Below, in pieces: positions 46,215 to 54,173 of a DNA stretch of 64,000 nt. The notes beneath the pieces were generated by a model. It ran no database searches, was not told the DNA's origin, and was given only the letters and a program-made list of their open reading frames with translations. Location: NCBI GenBank assembly GCA_013178165.1, contig JABLXG010000009.1, forward strand, positions 1-64,000. The letters run 5' to 3'. Positions within the stretch are counted from its first letter, which is position 1. The number at the start of each line of letters is the position of its first letter. The DNA is from Anaerolineae bacterium (GTDB lineage Bacteria > Chloroflexota > Anaerolineae > Aggregatilineales > Ch27). The position numbers were made by a program, and so were the translations under genes.

Positions 46215-46475
46215 ATGCAAAAGCTTGCTGAACGACTCAACCGATCCCAACGTCTGGGACGCCTGATCAGCTTCTTCGCCGGGCGGCTGGCAAACTATCG
46301 CGGTGCGCCGATTGTGCTGGGCATCCTACTGGTTCTTGTCAGCCTCGGCATCCAGATAGTAGCTGTGCTTACTGCGCTCAAGGGGTTGCTGCTGGCCGGG
46401 ATAATCGTCCTGCATCTTGCCATCATCATTGCGTTGCTCGGTGTATTGCTGGCAGAACCATTAGGCAAGGGGTAG
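46215..46475 (+). CDS. Small two-helix membrane protein
   Basis: 86 residues. A basic N-terminus is followed by two membrane helices (about 34-56 and 60-80), and the C-terminal end is short. No family recognised. It starts 21 bp after hflX and ends 14 bp before the eIF2B-like gene, so it is probably in one transcript with both. Confidence 0.7.
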   Translation: MQKLAERLNRSQRLGRLISFFAGRLANYRGAPIVLGILLVLVSLGIQIVAVLTALKGLLLAGIIVLHLAIIIALLGVLLAEPLGKG

Positions 46476-46489
46476 ATCGCAGAATCCCC

Positions 46490-47422
46490 ATGACCTGGCA
46501 GGAACAACTGGCAGCCATCATGCTCGATCACACAACTGGCGCCACAGGCCTTGCTTTGGCCACAGCAGAGGCGCTGTCAGCGTTTCTTGATGAGGATACA
46601 TCCACCTCTCTCCAGGCGCTGACAGGGTTGTTGCAGACCATTGCCCAGCAAATCCTGACAGCGCAGAGTGGCATGGCGTCGCTGGTGACGCTGTTCAATC
46701 AGACCTTTTTCGCGTTAGATTCAGCCAGTACCCTTGAGGAAACCAGACAGCAACTCCGCGCTCAATTAAAGCTCTTCCGGGAAAACCTGGCCAAGAGCCA
46801 ACAGAGTTGTTCCCGTCTAGCAGCGGCGTTGATCGCGCCTGATACAGCAGTCATGACGCATTCGGCTAGTTCGACTGTAACTGAAGCTCTGCTACGAGCC
46901 ACAAAGCAGGGATGTGCCCTCCGCGCTATTGTCACGGAATCACGGCCTCTGTATGAAGGCCGCCAACTATCTGAGCGCTTGAATGCAGCAGGAATTGAGG
47001 TAACAGTAACTATCGATGCAGCAGCGTACGCCAACCTGATCACTGCTGGCATCGTCCTGTTGGGTGCTGATAGTCTGACCCTGACCGGCGTGGTCTCGAA
47101 AATCGGCAGCGCGGGGATCGCAGTTTGCGCTCGAACACTGGGCGTCCCATGCTACTTCCTGGCGGATCTTGCCAGAGTCTGGCCGGCTGCGTTGGGGGAG
47201 CAGCCCATTCACGAACGTGCAGCCAGTGAGGTCTGGCCGGAAGTGCCTGGCGGTGTCCGCGTGCAAAATCGGTATTTTGATCTAACCCCCTGGTCAGCAG
47301 TGTGCGGTGTAGTGACAGAAGAGGGTGTGCTAACCCCTGAGCAGGTACAGCATCTGTGCCTCGAGCGCGAAGTTCACCCACTGCTTCAATCGGCTATGGC
47401 TGTTGTGCGAAGCTCGCTTTAG
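46490..47422 (+). CDS. eIF2B alpha/delta-like protein
   Basis: 310 residues. The C-terminal two thirds match the eIF2B alpha-beta-delta / MtnA / ribose-1,5-bisphosphate isomerase superfamily: 'VMTHSASSTVTEALLRA', 'IVTESRPLYEGRQLSERL', 'IVLLGADSLTLTGVVSKIGS' and 'CARTLGVPCYFLADLARVWP'. The MtnA catalytic cysteine region is occupied by 'HSASS' as in eIF2B regulatory subunits, while the acidic 'GAD' motif remains. An isomerase acting on phosphorylated sugars or a nucleotide-binding regulator are both possible. The N-terminal 100 residues are helical, as in the family. Confidence 0.82.
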   Translation: MTWQEQLAAIMLDHTTGATGLALATAEALSAFLDEDTSTSLQALTGLLQTIAQQILTAQSGMASLVTLFNQTFFALDSASTLEETRQQLRAQLKLFRENLAKSQQSCSRLAAALIAPDTAVMTHSASSTVTEALLRATKQGCALRAIVTESRPLYEGRQLSERLNAAGIEVTVTIDAAAYANLITAGIVLLGADSLTLTGVVSKIGSAGIAVCARTLGVPCYFLADLARVWPAALGEQPIHERAASEVWPEVPGGVRVQNRYFDLTPWSAVCGVVTEEGVLTPEQVQHLCLEREVHPLLQSAMAVVRSSL

Positions 47423-47472
47423 TGCAATACCGATAAGGCTTCAGGCTGACTCTTTGCACGGAATCGCCATAT

Positions 47473-48282
47473 ATGCAGATAGACTATCGACCTATAATTA
47501 CTTCAAGTGAAATCGAGCAAACGGTGGATCTGCATGGGCAAGTCTGGGGAGCAAGTGATCGCGACGCGATCCCTGCTCATGTTCTCCATGCCATCAATCA
47601 TGCCGGCGGATTGCTGCTTGGCGCCTTTGACGGCTCACAGCTTGTGGGATTCGCCCTGGCTTTTCCCGCCGTACTTGAGGGCGAACTGCTACTGTGGTCT
47701 CATGCAACTGGCGTGTTGCCAGCCTATCAGGGCAGGGGGATTGGGCGACAATTGAAGTGGTTACAGCGGGACTGGGCGCTGGAGCAAGGGTATAATTGCA
47801 TTGGCTGGACTTATGATCCGCTTCAGGCGAAGAATGCCAACTTCAACATCGCAGTCCTTGGTTGCATCTGCAACCGCTATCTTGATGATTTCTATGGCGA
47901 AGTTGACGATGACCTGAATCGAGGGCTGCCTACCGATCGGTTTGAGGTGCGCTGGTGGCTCAGCACTGAACGAGTTTGGCGCTGTGCAGCAGGTGCAGCG
48001 CTGGCGCTAGACATGGATGGCGTGACACCAGTGCTGGTGCAGACTGCCAGCGGTGAGCCTGGTCAGATAACGTGGCCTGCTGGTGAGACAACGGTGGCAG
48101 TTGAGATACCTGAGCGGATTAGTCAGGCGCATGGGCAGAGTCTGTCACATGCACTTGCCTGGCGGATGGCCACGCGCCAGGTATTTCACAGGCTCTTCGC
48201 TATGGGTTATGTCGTGGAAGGCTTTGTCAGAAGCCAGAGCTGCCCTGTGCACTGCTACTATATCCTCCGCATGGCAACATAA
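47473..48282 (+). CDS. GNAT-family N-acetyltransferase (COG3375-like)
   Basis: 269 residues. The acetyl-CoA loop is in 'GVLPAYQGRGIGRQLKWLQ' and the second motif in 'CIGWTYDPLQAKNANFNIAV'. The 'YLDDFYGEVDDDLNRGLPTD' stretch (used in part) and 'RFEVRWWLSTERVW' mark the long GNAT subgroup often annotated as predicted acetyltransferase. The substrate is unknown. It stands 50 bp after the eIF2B-like gene and ahead of the amino-acid importer. Confidence 0.85.
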   Translation: MQIDYRPIITSSEIEQTVDLHGQVWGASDRDAIPAHVLHAINHAGGLLLGAFDGSQLVGFALAFPAVLEGELLLWSHATGVLPAYQGRGIGRQLKWLQRDWALEQGYNCIGWTYDPLQAKNANFNIAVLGCICNRYLDDFYGEVDDDLNRGLPTDRFEVRWWLSTERVWRCAAGAALALDMDGVTPVLVQTASGEPGQITWPAGETTVAVEIPERISQAHGQSLSHALAWRMATRQVFHRLFAMGYVVEGFVRSQSCPVHCYYILRMAT

Positions 48283-48470
48283 GGCTGCATCTGGGCTTTG
48301 CACATCGGAAGCTTACCCGCAAGAATAGTGTTGTTGTCTGGTGAAATCGGATGGCAGAGACTGCATCAAACATCCGGGAAAGGAGGCTGCATTAAATTGG
48401 GTGAGCACTCAAGCGTCCAAGCGTCATAGCTGCGCGACTATAGTTTTCTTGGTCCAAAAGGAGGAATTCC

Positions 48471-49964
48471 ATGTTCGTAGACCGTAAAGCCTGGCTAACC
48501 GGATTGTTGGTAGTCGCTCTGCTCCTTGCATCGCTATCGGCGGCGGTAGCCCAGGGGCCAGAACTCCCTGACCTAGAAGGGCGGGAAGTGGTTGTCGCTG
48601 TCGAAAACGCCTACCCACCGTTCAATTTCATCGGTCAAGATGGGCAACCGGCCGGCTGGGATTATGACGTCTGGCAGGAAATCTGCCTGCGGCTGAACTG
48701 TGTGTCAGTCATGGAGGAATGGGCCTGGGACGGCCTGTTTGAAGCAGCCGGCGCAGGCGAATTCGATGTTGCCGCCGATGGCATCACCATCACGGAAGAG
48801 CGAGCGAAGATTGTCGCTTTCTCTGATCCCTATATGGAGTACGGCCAGACGTTGCTGGCGCGCGCTGATGAGGATCGTTTTGCTAACGCAGATGAGTTTG
48901 CCGCCGATCCCTCGCTGCGAGCTGCTGTACAGCAGGGCACAACGAATGAACTCGCGGCCATTGATCTGGTTGGGCCAGAGCGCGTGGATAGCTACGAGGA
49001 CTTTGGCGTGGCTGTGCAGGCGCTGCTCAGCGAAGATGCCGATGCGGTCGTCATCGACACGGTAGCCGGTATCGGCTTCATCACCCAGAATCCCGACCAG
49101 CTCAAGTTCGTCGGCGAGCCGTTCACCAGCGAATTACTGGGCTTTATCTTCCAACCCGGATCAGACCTGGTGGAGCCGGTCAACGCCGCCCTGTGGTCGA
49201 TGCGTCGCGATGGGACACTGTGGGCGCTGTATCAAAAGTGGTTCGAACCGGGTAAGGAACCAGAAGTGCTGCCCGACCTGGGTGGGCGCGAAGTTGTTGT
49301 CGCAGTAGAGAACGCCTATCCACCGTTCAACTACATCGGCGAAAACGGAGAACCCGAAGGCTGGGACTACGACGCCTGGCAGGAGATTTGTATCCGCATC
49401 AACTGCGTGCCGGTCATGGAAGAGTGGGCCTGGGACGGCCTCTTTGAGGCTGCCAGCGCAGGAGAATTCGACGTTGCGGCGGATGGCATCACCATCACGG
49501 AAGAGCGAGCGAAGATTGTCGCCTTCTCTGAACCCTACATGTACTACGGGCAGGCCTTGCTGGCCGTAGCTGATGAAGATCGCTTTGCCGATGCCGAGGA
49601 GTTCGCCGCTAATCCCGAACTCCGTGCCGCTGTCCAGCAGGGCACCACGAACGAACTCGCCGCTATTGAGCTGCTGGGGCCAGAGCGTGTAGATAGCTAT
49701 GAAGATTTCGGCGTGGCTGTCCAGGCATTGCTCAGCGGCGATGCTGACGCAGTTGTCATCGATACCGTTGCCGGCATCGGGTTCATCAACAACAACCCCG
49801 GGCGGCTCAAGTTCGTCGGCGAGCCTTTCACTTCTGAGGCGCTGGGCTTCATCTTCCAGCCAGGCTCGGCGTTGATTGAGCCGGTGAACGCGGCGCTGCG
49901 CTCAATGCGCGTGGATGGTACCTTCGCCATCCTGTATGCGCGGTGGTTCGAGCCTGCAGAGTAG
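48471..49964 (+). CDS. Tandem amino-acid ABC substrate-binding protein (two SBP_bac_3 domains)
   Basis: 497 residues: a signal peptide (cleavage near 'AAVAQG'), then two full family-3 binding domains. Domain 1 is about residues 32-262 and domain 2 about 267-495. Both hold '[11 protein letters not shown]', '[13 protein letters not shown]', '[16 protein letters not shown]' with the ligand-carboxylate arginine, and '[13 protein letters not shown]'. By eye the domains are about 80-85% identical, so duplication is recent or maintained. AAAGGAGG sits before the ATG. A hairpin (49987-50021) separates it from the permease. The ligand is probably an amino acid, not specified. Confidence 0.92.
   Translation: MFVDRKAWLTGLLVVALLLASLSAAVAQGPELPDLEGREVVVAVENAYPPFNFIGQDGQPAGWDYDVWQEICLRLNCVSVMEEWAWDGLFEAAGAGEFDVAADGITITEERAKIVAFSDPYMEYGQTLLARADEDRFANADEFAADPSLRAAVQQGTTNELAAIDLVGPERVDSYEDFGVAVQALLSEDADAVVIDTVAGIGFITQNPDQLKFVGEPFTSELLGFIFQPGSDLVEPVNAALWSMRRDGTLWALYQKWFEPGKEPEVLPDLGGREVVVAVENAYPPFNYIGENGEPEGWDYDAWQEICIRINCVPVMEEWAWDGLFEAASAGEFDVAADGITITEERAKIVAFSEPYMYYGQALLAVADEDRFADAEEFAANPELRAAVQQGTTNELAAIELLGPERVDSYEDFGVAVQALLSGDADAVVIDTVAGIGFINNNPGRLKFVGEPFTSEALGFIFQPGSALIEPVNAALRSMRVDGTFAILYARWFEPAE
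48564..49961 (+). repeat. Internal tandem duplication of about 705 bp in the binding-protein gene
   Basis: Two copies (48564-49268 and 49269-49961) encode near-identical binding domains in frame. Long blocks of identical DNA occur, including one beginning GATGGCATCACCATCACG in both copies. Confidence 0.9.
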
Positions 49965-49986
49965 AGTCATCGAACTTTCGAGGACA

Positions 49987-50021
49987 GGGAAGGGCAGGGG
50001 GGTAACCTCATTGCCCTTCCC
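49987..50021 (+). promoter_or_regulatory. Intra-operon hairpin, possible mRNA stabiliser
   Basis: GGGAAGGGCA and TGCCCTTCCC form a perfect 10-bp stem between the binding protein and the permease, with no T tract. It probably protects upstream mRNA or lowers downstream expression. Confidence 0.6.
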
Positions 50022-50066
50022 GCCCGCTGGCGAACCCTGATGCAGTACGCGAAACAGGAGGCGATT

Positions 50067-50879
50067 GTGGCACAGAGTAAGGTACAACAACATGCCAGAG
50101 TTCCTGATCGTTGGCGCCGCATGGTCAATCCCAAGGTCCTCTGGGCTTATGTGGTGGTTATCCTCGGCATTTTGATAGTCCTGGCGATCTATTTTGATCC
50201 CTCTTATCGTGACGCCTTCGACTACATCTGGCCGGGTGTGCAAATGACATTGTTCCTGACCGTGACGTCGTTTGCCCTTTCGCTGGTCATCGGCCTGCTG
50301 GCAGGGCTGGCCAGAGTCTCAACCAACCCGATTCTATACAATATCGCCACGTTCTATGTGGAAACCATCCGTGGCGTACCGATTCTGGTGCAGCTTCTGT
50401 ACGTAACTTTTGTGATTTTCCCTCTGTTTGTTGATGGCCTGACAGCAGCGGGGTTTGGCTTCTCGATCCGTGACGTTGAGATGCATACCCGCGTCATCTT
50501 CGGGCTGGCGCTGGCGTACGGCGCATTTGAGGCCGAGGTCTTCCGGGCCGGAATCGAGTCTATCGATAAGGGGCAGATGGAAGCAGCACGCTCGCTCGGT
50601 ATGTCTTACCGCCAGGCGATGCGTTACGTGATCCTACCGCAGGCGATTCGGACCGTGCTGCCCCCGCTCGGCAACGACTTTATTGCCATGCTCAAGGACA
50701 CGTCTCTGGCGTCGGCGCTGGCGGTAGGTGAAATCACGCATCTCAGCCGTCAGCACCGTAACCGTACATTCACCACCTTCCAGCCGTTGAATGTTGCGGC
50801 CTTCCTGTATCTTGCGATGACTCTCCTACTGACCCGCAGTGTCCGATATCTGGAACGAAGGATGTCTCCCAATGAGTGA
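50067..50879 (+). CDS. Amino-acid ABC transporter permease (HisM/GlnP family)
   Basis: 270 residues. I chose GTG 50067, which has AGGAGG 5 bp upstream; ATG 50040 is in frame but lacks a site. The His/Glu/Gln/Arg permease motifs are '[19 protein letters not shown]', '[15 protein letters not shown]', '[19 protein letters not shown]' and the EAA loop '[17 protein letters not shown]'. It is the only permease, so it probably forms a homodimer. It overlaps the ATPase start by 8 bp. Confidence 0.92.
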   Translation: MAQSKVQQHARVPDRWRRMVNPKVLWAYVVVILGILIVLAIYFDPSYRDAFDYIWPGVQMTLFLTVTSFALSLVIGLLAGLARVSTNPILYNIATFYVETIRGVPILVQLLYVTFVIFPLFVDGLTAAGFGFSIRDVEMHTRVIFGLALAYGAFEAEVFRAGIESIDKGQMEAARSLGMSYRQAMRYVILPQAIRTVLPPLGNDFIAMLKDTSLASALAVGEITHLSRQHRNRTFTTFQPLNVAAFLYLAMTLLLTRSVRYLERRMSPNE

Positions 50880-51630
50880 CAAACCTGCGCCGAGCGATGA
50901 CATTATCATCCTGGAGAACATCTATAAGGCGTTTGGCCCGGTTCAGGCTGTGCGGGGTGTCAGCCTGCGGGTAAAGCGCGGTGAGGTAGTTGTCATCATT
51001 GGCCCCAGTGGCTCCGGTAAGAGCACTTTGCTGCGCTGCATCAACCACCTGGAAGCCATAGACAGCGGCGACATCTGGATCGATGGCATTCACCTGACAC
51101 ATCGCCAGACCGACATCAACAAGGTGCGTGAAGAGATCGGCATGGTGTTTCAGCTCTTCAACCTATTTCCCAATTACACCGTGCTGGAAAACATCATGTT
51201 GGCGCAGCGGGTGGTGCGTAAACGCAGTAAGGAGGAAGCGCGCCGGATTGCCATGGAAAACCTGCAGAAGGTCGGCATTCCGGAAAAAGCCGAAAGTTAC
51301 CCGGCGCAACTCTCAGGCGGGCAGCAACAGCGCGTAGCGATCGCGCGTGCGCTGGCCATGAACCCGAAGATCATGTTGTTCGACGAGCCAACATCGGCCC
51401 TGGACCCGGAGATGATCAAAGAGGTTCTGGATGTCATGCTGCAACTGGCCAAGGAAGGCATGACTATGGTGGTCGTAACCCACGAGATGGGTTTCGCCAG
51501 AGCCGCTGCCGATCGGATTGTGTTCATGGATAACGGTGAAAAGATTGAGGAAACCACACCAGAGAAGCTCTTCAGCGCGCCAGAGCACGACCGCACCCGG
51601 CAATTCCTGAGCCGCATCCTGGCCCACTGA
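50872..51630 (+). CDS. Amino-acid ABC transporter ATP-binding protein (GlnQ family)
   Basis: 252 residues starting at the ATG inside the end of the permease gene. Walker A is '[18 protein letters not shown]', the signature '[17 protein letters not shown]' and Walker B '[19 protein letters not shown]'. '[19 protein letters not shown]' (used in part: [12 protein letters not shown]) and '[16 protein letters not shown]' are typical of polar amino-acid ATPases. Last gene of the binding protein-permease-ATPase operon. Confidence 0.94.
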   Translation: MSDKPAPSDDIIILENIYKAFGPVQAVRGVSLRVKRGEVVVIIGPSGSGKSTLLRCINHLEAIDSGDIWIDGIHLTHRQTDINKVREEIGMVFQLFNLFPNYTVLENIMLAQRVVRKRSKEEARRIAMENLQKVGIPEKAESYPAQLSGGQQQRVAIARALAMNPKIMLFDEPTSALDPEMIKEVLDVMLQLAKEGMTMVVVTHEMGFARAAADRIVFMDNGEKIEETTPEKLFSAPEHDRTRQFLSRILAH

Positions 51631-51654
51631 GCCATACAACAAGCCACCTACAGA

Positions 51655-51778
51655 GAAAGTAGAAAGTAGGAAGAACATGAATCTACTATTATCACAATAG
51701 ATAATATATATTTTATAAGTTTTACATATTATTTTGAGCTTTATTTGTTGGGGCAGGGGGGGTATTAATTTACCCGGA
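51655..51778. other. AT-rich intergenic patch
   Basis: About 120 bp, strongly AT-rich between 51675 and 51755 (TAATATATATTTTATAAG-type sequence), in a GC-rich genome. It lies between the convergent 3' ends of the amino-acid ATPase and the tyrosine recombinase. No hairpin terminator or gene is seen. Confidence 0.7.
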
Positions 51779-52768
51779 TTACGGCTGGAAAACCCTCGGA
51801 GGCAACCGATCCGTCACATCGGGACGTCCGATATAGCCAAAAGTCATCTCAATCGTCTCATGACCCATATTCTGCCGGATAGCATCTACCTTGACGCCAG
51901 CATCATATAGTCGCCGGGCGTAGGTCCGGCGGCAGTCATGCGGTTGTACCACGCGCATTCTCCCCTGAATCTCAATCGGATAGCGGGCCAGAATCTTCTG
52001 GATGGTACGTTCATTGAGCGGTGTTTCCCGCACATGATCACCTTTGCGCAGACCGCGAAATACATAGCCACTATCAATATTGGCTTTGCGCAACCAGGCG
52101 TCAACATAAGACAGGCACCAGTCAAGTTCGCCGTATGGGATCAGCCGTTCCTTTTGTCCTTTCCCGGCGCGGACGTGCAGAGCAAGCGCACCTTCAAGAT
52201 GCTGGCGCAGATCTTGCGTCTGCAGAGCACATAGTTCCGCCTCGCGGATGCCGGTGCAGAGTAGCAGGGCGATGATCGCCCGATCGCGTGTACCAGCAAG
52301 GGTACTGCTGTCCGGTGCAGCCAGCAGTGCGCGCACTTCCGCCTGGCTAAGGCGGAGCCGCTCGGAGTCAGCCCGATCCTGGCGCGAACGCGTTCGGACG
52401 CTGGCTGCGCGCGGGTCAATAGCGGCCTGAATTCGCGCAATGAGTTCATCGACAAGCGCCTTATGTTCAGCAAAGCTTGCCTGTGGAGGAACCAGTGAGA
52501 AAAACAGGCGCCGGTTCAATAGCAGCTCTCTATATCGCGTGCGGACGGTAGATAGATGCACCGCCACGCTCTCCGGGGACAATCCTTCCTCATGAAGCAG
52601 GTAATCCCGATAACGACGCAAATCCGGCGCGGCCCAGCCGCCGCCCGTGGCGTTGAGCCAGCTGGCAAACTTGTTGAGCCGATGGCGGCCATCTTTGCTG
52701 GAGTCAGCAGGCACAAGAACCTGAAAGTTATCGTTGACCGTTGCCAAAGTGCGCGATCTTGCTTTCAT
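51779..52768 (-). CDS. Tyrosine recombinase (XerC/XerD-like integrase)
   Basis: 329 residues. The N-terminal SAM-like core-binding domain covers about 20-110. The catalytic domain contains the full set of residues: Arg in 'CTGIREAELCALQ', Lys in 'AGKGQKERLIP', His-Xaa-Xaa-Arg in 'VQPHDCRRTYARRLYD', His in 'QNMGHETIEM' and the nucleophile Tyr in 'TFGYIGRPD'. The start is uncertain: ATG 52768 or in-frame GTG 52780, neither with a good ribosome site. No phage or transposon genes lie beside it. It may be a chromosomal Xer protein or a relic of an integrated element. Confidence 0.88.
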   Translation of the reverse strand: MKARSRTLATVNDNFQVLVPADSSKDGRHRLNKFASWLNATGGGWAAPDLRRYRDYLLHEEGLSPESVAVHLSTVRTRYRELLLNRRLFFSLVPPQASFAEHKALVDELIARIQAAIDPRAASVRTRSRQDRADSERLRLSQAEVRALLAAPDSSTLAGTRDRAIIALLLCTGIREAELCALQTQDLRQHLEGALALHVRAGKGQKERLIPYGELDWCLSYVDAWLRKANIDSGYVFRGLRKGDHVRETPLNERTIQKILARYPIEIQGRMRVVQPHDCRRTYARRLYDAGVKVDAIRQNMGHETIEMTFGYIGRPDVTDRLPPRVFQP

Positions 52769-52793
52769 GAGGGCGCTCACATTCTGACAGATA

Positions 52794-52835
52794 ATAAGGG
52801 CGCATTAGGGACTTTATACGCCCTTATAAAGTAGC
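52794..52835. promoter_or_regulatory. Nested inverted repeats upstream of the recombinase, dif-like
   Basis: Two overlapping palindromes: ATAAGGGCG (52794-52802) with CGCCCTTAT (52819-52827), and ACTTTATA (52811-52818) with TATAAAGT (52825-52832), 6 nt apart. Extended to 11-bp arms (52808-52818 and 52825-52835) the second matches at 9 of 11 positions, an 11-6-11 layout like Xer core sites. It may be a recombination site or an operator. Confidence 0.5.
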
Positions 52836-52847
52836 ACTGATTTGCCC

Positions 52848-52876
52848 TCTTGGCAAGCTCTTGACAGGTGTATAAT
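52848..52876 (+). promoter_or_regulatory. Promoter region of the TPP riboswitch / thi operon
   Basis: A perfect TATAAT lies near 52871-52876 with TTGGCA about 15 bp upstream. A perfect TTGACA at about 52861-52866 could instead serve a -10 near 52884. One of these probably starts the riboswitch transcript. Confidence 0.5.
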
Positions 52877-52909
52877 ATATATTGATATCCGTTTAACAAC
52901 TGATACTGT

Positions 52910-53001
52910 ATGGCCAGGGGAGTTCGCAACGCGAACTGAGAGGACGTAGTAGCGTCGACCCTGTGACCTGATCCGGGTAATACCGGCGTAGGGAGAGCCA
53001 G
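52910..53001 (+). ncRNA. TPP (thi-box) riboswitch upstream of thiBPQ
   Basis: The conserved blocks occur in order: CCAGGGGAG, AACTGAGAGG, a variable arm, GACCCTGTGACCTGATC, and CGGGTAATACCGGCGTAGGGA. These form the pyrimidine- and pyrophosphate-binding arms of TPP riboswitches. A terminator follows at 53015. Known TPP riboswitches shut off thiamine synthesis or uptake genes when TPP is bound, fitting the three transporter genes downstream. Confidence 0.95.
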
Positions 53002-53014
53002 TTTTCAAGAACGC

Positions 53015-53044
53015 AATTGCCACCCTACGCGGTGGCAATTTTCA
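53015..53044 (+). terminator. TPP-riboswitch-controlled terminator
   Basis: A perfect 10-bp stem (AATTGCCACC with GGTGGCAATT, 6-nt loop) merges into TTTT. It sits between the aptamer and thiB. Confidence 0.85.
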
Positions 53045-53096
53045 TCTCTCCCTCCCTCTATCGAAGGTTTTTGCCAGTTCCGGGAGGTGTGCTGTG

Positions 53097-54173
53097 ATGA
53101 GAAGAAAGTATGTCTGGTGGGTTTGCATATTGCTTGTGGCGTTCGCTGCTACAGGACCGCTTAACGCGCTCCAGCAACCGGTTGAGTTGACCCTGATCAC
53201 TCATGACAGCTTTAGCGTCAGTGAGGAAGTGCTGAGCAGCTTTGAACAGGAAGCGGGAATCCGGGTACGCATCCTGCGCGCTGGCGACACCGGCACCATG
53301 ATCAACCAGGCGATCCTGAGCCGCAACAATCCGCTGGCGGATGTCCTGTATGGGCTTGATAACACTTTCTTGACGCGAGCTTTGGATGCTGATCTGTTTG
53401 TGCCCTACGAATCGCCGTTGCTGAAGGATGTTGCGGAAGAGTTCATCCTCGACAGCCAGCATCGCGTCACGCCAATCGACTATGGCGATGTCTGCCTTAA
53501 CTACGACAAAGCATACTTTGCGGAACATGATCTGTTGCTGCCTGCCAGTTTCGAAGATTTGACCAAGCCAGAATACCGTGGCCTGCTGGTAGTTGAAAAC
53601 CCCGCCACCTCCTCACCTGGTCTGGCTTTCCTGCTGGCAACAATCGGTTATTTTGGCACGGGGAATGAAGAGGAGGAGATACAGCCTTACACTTACCTCG
53701 ACTTCTGGGCGGACCTTGTCGCTAACGATGTACTGGTGGTCGATAGCTGGAGCGATGCTTACTACGGAGAATTCAGCGCGACCGGGGATGGTACGAGGCC
53801 ACTGGTGGTGAGTTATGCCAGCAGCCCGCCCGCCGAGGTCTACTTCGCTGAAGAAGAGCTTGAGGACGCTCCAACCGGCAGCATCACAGCGAGCGGAATG
53901 TGCTTCCGCCAGATCGAGTTCGCTGGAATTCTGGCTGGAACACAGCGCATTGAAGCAGCACAGCGCTTCATCGACTTCCTGCTAAGCCGGCCATTCCAGG
54001 AAGATATGCCGCTGCAGATGTTTGTCTTCCCGGTCAACAGAGAGGCCGAACTACCTGAAGTTTTCGCCAGGTATGCCGCCATTCCGGAAGAGCCGGCCTA
54101 TCTGGACAGCGAGACCATCGCAGCGTACCGGGAGGAATGGATCGAGGCATGGACCAGCGTCGTCCTCCGCTAA
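53097..54173 (+). CDS. thiB: Thiamine ABC transporter substrate-binding protein
   Basis: 358 residues from the ATG at 53097 (GGGAGG upstream; GTG 53094 is also in frame). The signal peptide ends near 'PLNALQQ'. The ThiB family hallmark 'LTLITHDSFSVSEEVLSSFE' is at the start of the mature protein, followed by 'ILRAGDTGTMINQAILS', 'NNPLADVLYGLDNTFLTRAL' and 'PIDYGDVCLNYDK', all typical of periplasmic thiamine/TPP binders. The TPP riboswitch supports the ligand assignment. Confidence 0.95.
   Translation: MRRKYVWWVCILLVAFAATGPLNALQQPVELTLITHDSFSVSEEVLSSFEQEAGIRVRILRAGDTGTMINQAILSRNNPLADVLYGLDNTFLTRALDADLFVPYESPLLKDVAEEFILDSQHRVTPIDYGDVCLNYDKAYFAEHDLLLPASFEDLTKPEYRGLLVVENPATSSPGLAFLLATIGYFGTGNEEEEIQPYTYLDFWADLVANDVLVVDSWSDAYYGEFSATGDGTRPLVVSYASSPPAEVYFAEEELEDAPTGSITASGMCFRQIEFAGILAGTQRIEAAQRFIDFLLSRPFQEDMPLQMFVFPVNREAELPEVFARYAAIPEEPAYLDSETIAAYREEWIEAWTSVVLR

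Noticed and set aside
51655-51778. AT-rich patch as a replication origin
   Set aside because: No DnaA-box-like repeats or origin-linked genes (dnaA, dnaN, repA) are visible.
51779-52768. Recombinase as part of a prophage or transposon
   Set aside because: No structural, replication or transposase genes lie next to it. Only the recombinase and a candidate site are supported.
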